Source of the DNA: Bacteroidota bacterium
Lineage (GTDB): Bacteria > Bacteroidota > Bacteroidia > Chitinophagales > Chitinophagaceae
DNA length: 7,424 bases
Assembly (NCBI GenBank): GCA_023386395.1
Contig: JAEWJV010000313.1
Coordinates: 1 to 7,424 of the forward strand
Reading direction: 5' to 3'
The translations under genes and the position numbers were made by a program. The notes under the pieces are model-generated. The model was not told the origin of the DNA. It ran no database searches and saw nothing but the letters and a program-made list of their open reading frames with translations. Shown piece after piece: positions 6,235 through 7,424 of this stretch (position 1 is the first letter of the stretch; each line of letters begins with the position of its first letter).

Positions 6235-6299
6235 TACTTCTCTATACTGGCAATTATGGACTGATATAACGAATGACACGGTAAGGCGACAAAAGTCTA

Positions 6300-6318
6300 C
6301 GGCACAGTCACGGCCAGG
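6300..6318 (+). repeat. imperfect direct repeat, copy 2
   Basis: CGGCACAGTCACGGCCAGG matches 1426-1444 at 16 of 19 bases. It sits in a patch (about 6280-6390) richer in G+C than its surroundings, together with CCCAAATGGG (6332-6341) and the paired arms at 6291-6298 and 6352-6359. The patch may be an intergenic repeat or conserved RNA element that has been copied or has served as an insertion point. The match alone is weak. Confidence 0.3.
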
Positions 6319-6415
6319 CACAAGAAATAATCCCAAATGGGTTGTCTTTTAAGACTTTTAGATGGACTTCTTTTGACAACTTGCCCCAAGACATGGCTCA
6401 AAGAACTTGATACAA

Positions 6416-6423
6416 CAAAATTA
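6416..6423 (-). promoter_or_regulatory. candidate -7 element TAATTTTG for the retron operon
   Basis: On the minus strand this reads TAATTTTG, an exact TAnnTTTG match and the only one noticed between the coupling gene and the small-protein gene. A clear -33 TTTG is not present at the expected distance. If used, it would give a leader of roughly 315 bases before the ATG at 6092, consistent with a non-coding RNA in that leader. Confidence 0.25.
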
Positions 6424-6748
6424 GCAATATATTACTGACAGTTAAAAATTTATACTAAAATAGTTATCAACATACTGTGGAAAATATAGTAAGTGTGGTA
6501 GTTCCTTAAATCATGGGCTTTATTTCTTCTGTTAGTTTATGAGATGAAACATTAATATATCTTGCATTTGTCTTTTCCGGATAAATATCCTTTTCTGACT
6601 ATTTTTTGTATAAGACCTTAGTTTCAGCTTTTGGGTTCTAATATCTATTAAAGCAGGCCTTTGAGTAATAACAAAAAATTCCATCGGTTACTGGTGAACT
6701 GCGCCATGCAATGCTGTGCAGAAATTAATCCTATATAATATCTCTTAT
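6424..6748. other. A/T-rich intergenic region between the coupling gene and the retron operon
   Basis: No convincing gene is present. A minus-strand frame at 6532-6684 (50 codons, starting MEFFVITQRPALIDI) is open but very basic, resembles no known family and has no supporting start signal, so it is treated as chance or a decayed remnant. A cluster of sequences resembling DnaA boxes lies at 6464-6484. No strong terminator follows the coupling gene; a weak hairpin before a T-run on the minus strand near 6672-6700 is the only candidate. Confidence 0.4.
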
Positions 6749-7423
6749 TTACTTTATAATCAGTCCAACCAATTCCGGGTTATTCATCAACCGTTCCATT
6801 TCTTCTTCCATCAGGTCTTTAATATCTTTTTTTATTTGCAGGTAAGTTGTCGTAATCATTTTATTATCGATATTATCAACATGTAATTGCCGGTAACCAG
6901 CTTGTTCTTTGGCAAGCTTTTGAACATCCTGCACAAACTCCGCATGAAACATTTTCTGCGGAATACGCTGGTCAGGATTATCAGCTACCGTGCCTACAAA
7001 CTCACCACTGGACAGTGAAGCAATGGTAGATTGCGGTATGGCAAAATCCAGTTGTTTGGAACGTGTAACGGATGTATCGCTGCTGTTGATGGCAACACTT
7101 TCCCTGTCCTGCATGATTTTGCCGAACCTGTCTGAAAGCGCTTTAGCGCTCTCACCGGTTACCTGTCCGGAAATTATATTGCCCACCATATTTAAAATTA
7201 CTTCTGCCTGCTCTTTGCCATAGTGTAACTTTAGCTGGCTGGCATCCTGTATCACCATCGTAATAGCTACTTTGTAAGAACGGCAAACCGCCAAAAAGCG
7301 GTCAATACCATTAAAGAAAATAGTAGAAAATTCTTCCAGTATCAAACTGCTTTTCTGGTTACCCGGTGTGTTGGCCAGCCTTTGCAAGGCGGTTAAATAA
7401 AGTGAGATAACAGAACCGTAGAT
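6749..7423 (-). CDS. traG: TraG/VirD4-type conjugative coupling protein, C-terminal part (partial)
   Basis: The last 224 residues of a type IV coupling protein, the membrane ATPase that hands the relaxase-DNA complex to the conjugation channel. The gene runs off the right edge, so the N-terminal membrane segments and Walker A are outside the window. The frame continues upstream of an apparent TTG start at 7387, so that is not the start. Visible features are the Walker B-like strand SSLILEEFSTIFF (25-37, with EEF where DEF is usual), the QDASQL motif (59-64), NIISGQVTGESAKALSDRFG (82-101), INSSDTS (112-118) and LSSGEFVGTVADNP (137-150). These fit TraG proteins of Bacteroidota conjugative transposons and plasmids. 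The full protein is normally about 650-700 residues. Its presence shows that the neighbouring modules ride on a conjugative element. The symbol follows the Bacteroidota naming. Confidence 0.92.
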   Translation of the reverse strand: MYGSVISLYLTALQRLANTPGNQKSSLILEEFSTIFFNGIDRFLAVCRSYKVAITMVIQDASQLKLHYGKEQAEVILNMVGNIISGQVTGESAKALSDRFGKIMQDRESVAINSSDTSVTRSKQLDFAIPQSTIASLSSGEFVGTVADNPDQRIPQKMFHAEFVQDVQKLAKEQAGYRQLHVDNIDNKMITTTYLQIKKDIKDLMEEEMERLMNNPELVGLIIK

Positions 7424-7424
7424 A

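Larger units (their letters stand above)
6093..6410 (-). ncRNA. candidate retron msr-msd / structured leader RNA (extent uncertain)
   Basis: The XRE and reverse transcriptase genes overlap, so the retron RNA must lie elsewhere, most simply upstream of the operon. This leader is dense in complementary segments. They are the nested hairpin at 6100-6160; TGCTTATT (6129-6136, in its loop) against AATAAGCA (6227-6234); a dyad at 6213-6234; GTTGTC (6341-6346) against GACAAC (6375-6380); and AAAAGTCT (6291-6298) against AGACTTTT (6352-6359). The boundaries, the priming guanosine and the a1/a2 arms could not be fixed by eye. The 6227-6234/6129-6136 pair and the 6100-6110/6150-6160 pair are both candidate a1/a2 arms. 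The assignment is inference from position and structure only. Confidence 0.35.

Noticed and set aside
6306..6392. 28-codon minus-strand frame starting MSWGKLSKEV
   Set aside because: It is too short and lies within a hairpin-rich patch that is better explained as RNA or repeat sequence.
6532..6684. 50-codon minus-strand frame starting MEFFVITQRP
   Set aside because: The product is very basic with no family resemblance, no supporting start signal, and A/T-rich surroundings where such frames are common.
1..7424. CRISPR array, tRNA or rRNA genes, or a complete insertion sequence
   Set aside because: No regularly spaced repeats, no recognisable structural RNA gene and no transposase were seen on either strand.

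Overview
The window looks like an accessory region of a conjugative or integrative element from a member of the Bacteroidota. Three things point there: the tail of a TraG-type coupling protein at the right edge, mostly A/T-rich leaders without Shine-Dalgarno sequences in front of the genes, and matches to the Bacteroidota promoter element TAnnTTTG. A genus cannot be assigned from the sequence.

Left part (1-1358, plus strand). The end of an unknown reading frame is followed by a 55-residue gene of unknown function at 84-251. That gene has a textbook Shine-Dalgarno sequence and a strong rho-independent terminator. Next comes a complete Xre/ParS-type antitoxin with a RES-domain toxin (481-1358). 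The two overlap as ATGA, and an inverted repeat plus a promoter-like box precede them, fitting an autoregulated toxin-antitoxin operon. A 266-base gap (1359-1624) with no convincing gene separates this operon from the convergent minus-strand block.

Central part (1625-6092, minus strand, read right to left). The order is a 72-residue small protein with a hydrophobic C-terminal helix, a 96-residue XRE helix-turn-helix protein, a retron reverse transcriptase, and a 978-residue DEAH-type helicase with a possible C-terminal nuclease-like domain. The helix-turn-helix and reverse transcriptase genes overlap by 20 bases. The reverse transcriptase carries the retron hallmarks NAxxH and a degenerate VTG (LTG). 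XRE protein plus reverse transcriptase is the layout of the group called type VI retrons, from recall of the retron classification. The retron RNA (msr-msd) cannot lie between those two genes. The best place for it is the leader upstream of the small-protein gene (6093-6420), which contains nested and mutually exclusive inverted repeats.

Right part (6093-7424). About 650 bases without a convincing gene hold the structured leader and a G+C-richer patch, then the last 224 residues of the conjugative coupling protein on the minus strand.

Together these read as a set of defence and maintenance modules (toxin-antitoxin, retron, helicase) carried next to conjugation genes. The most unusual points are the extra small membrane-like protein at the head of the retron operon and its structured leader RNA.
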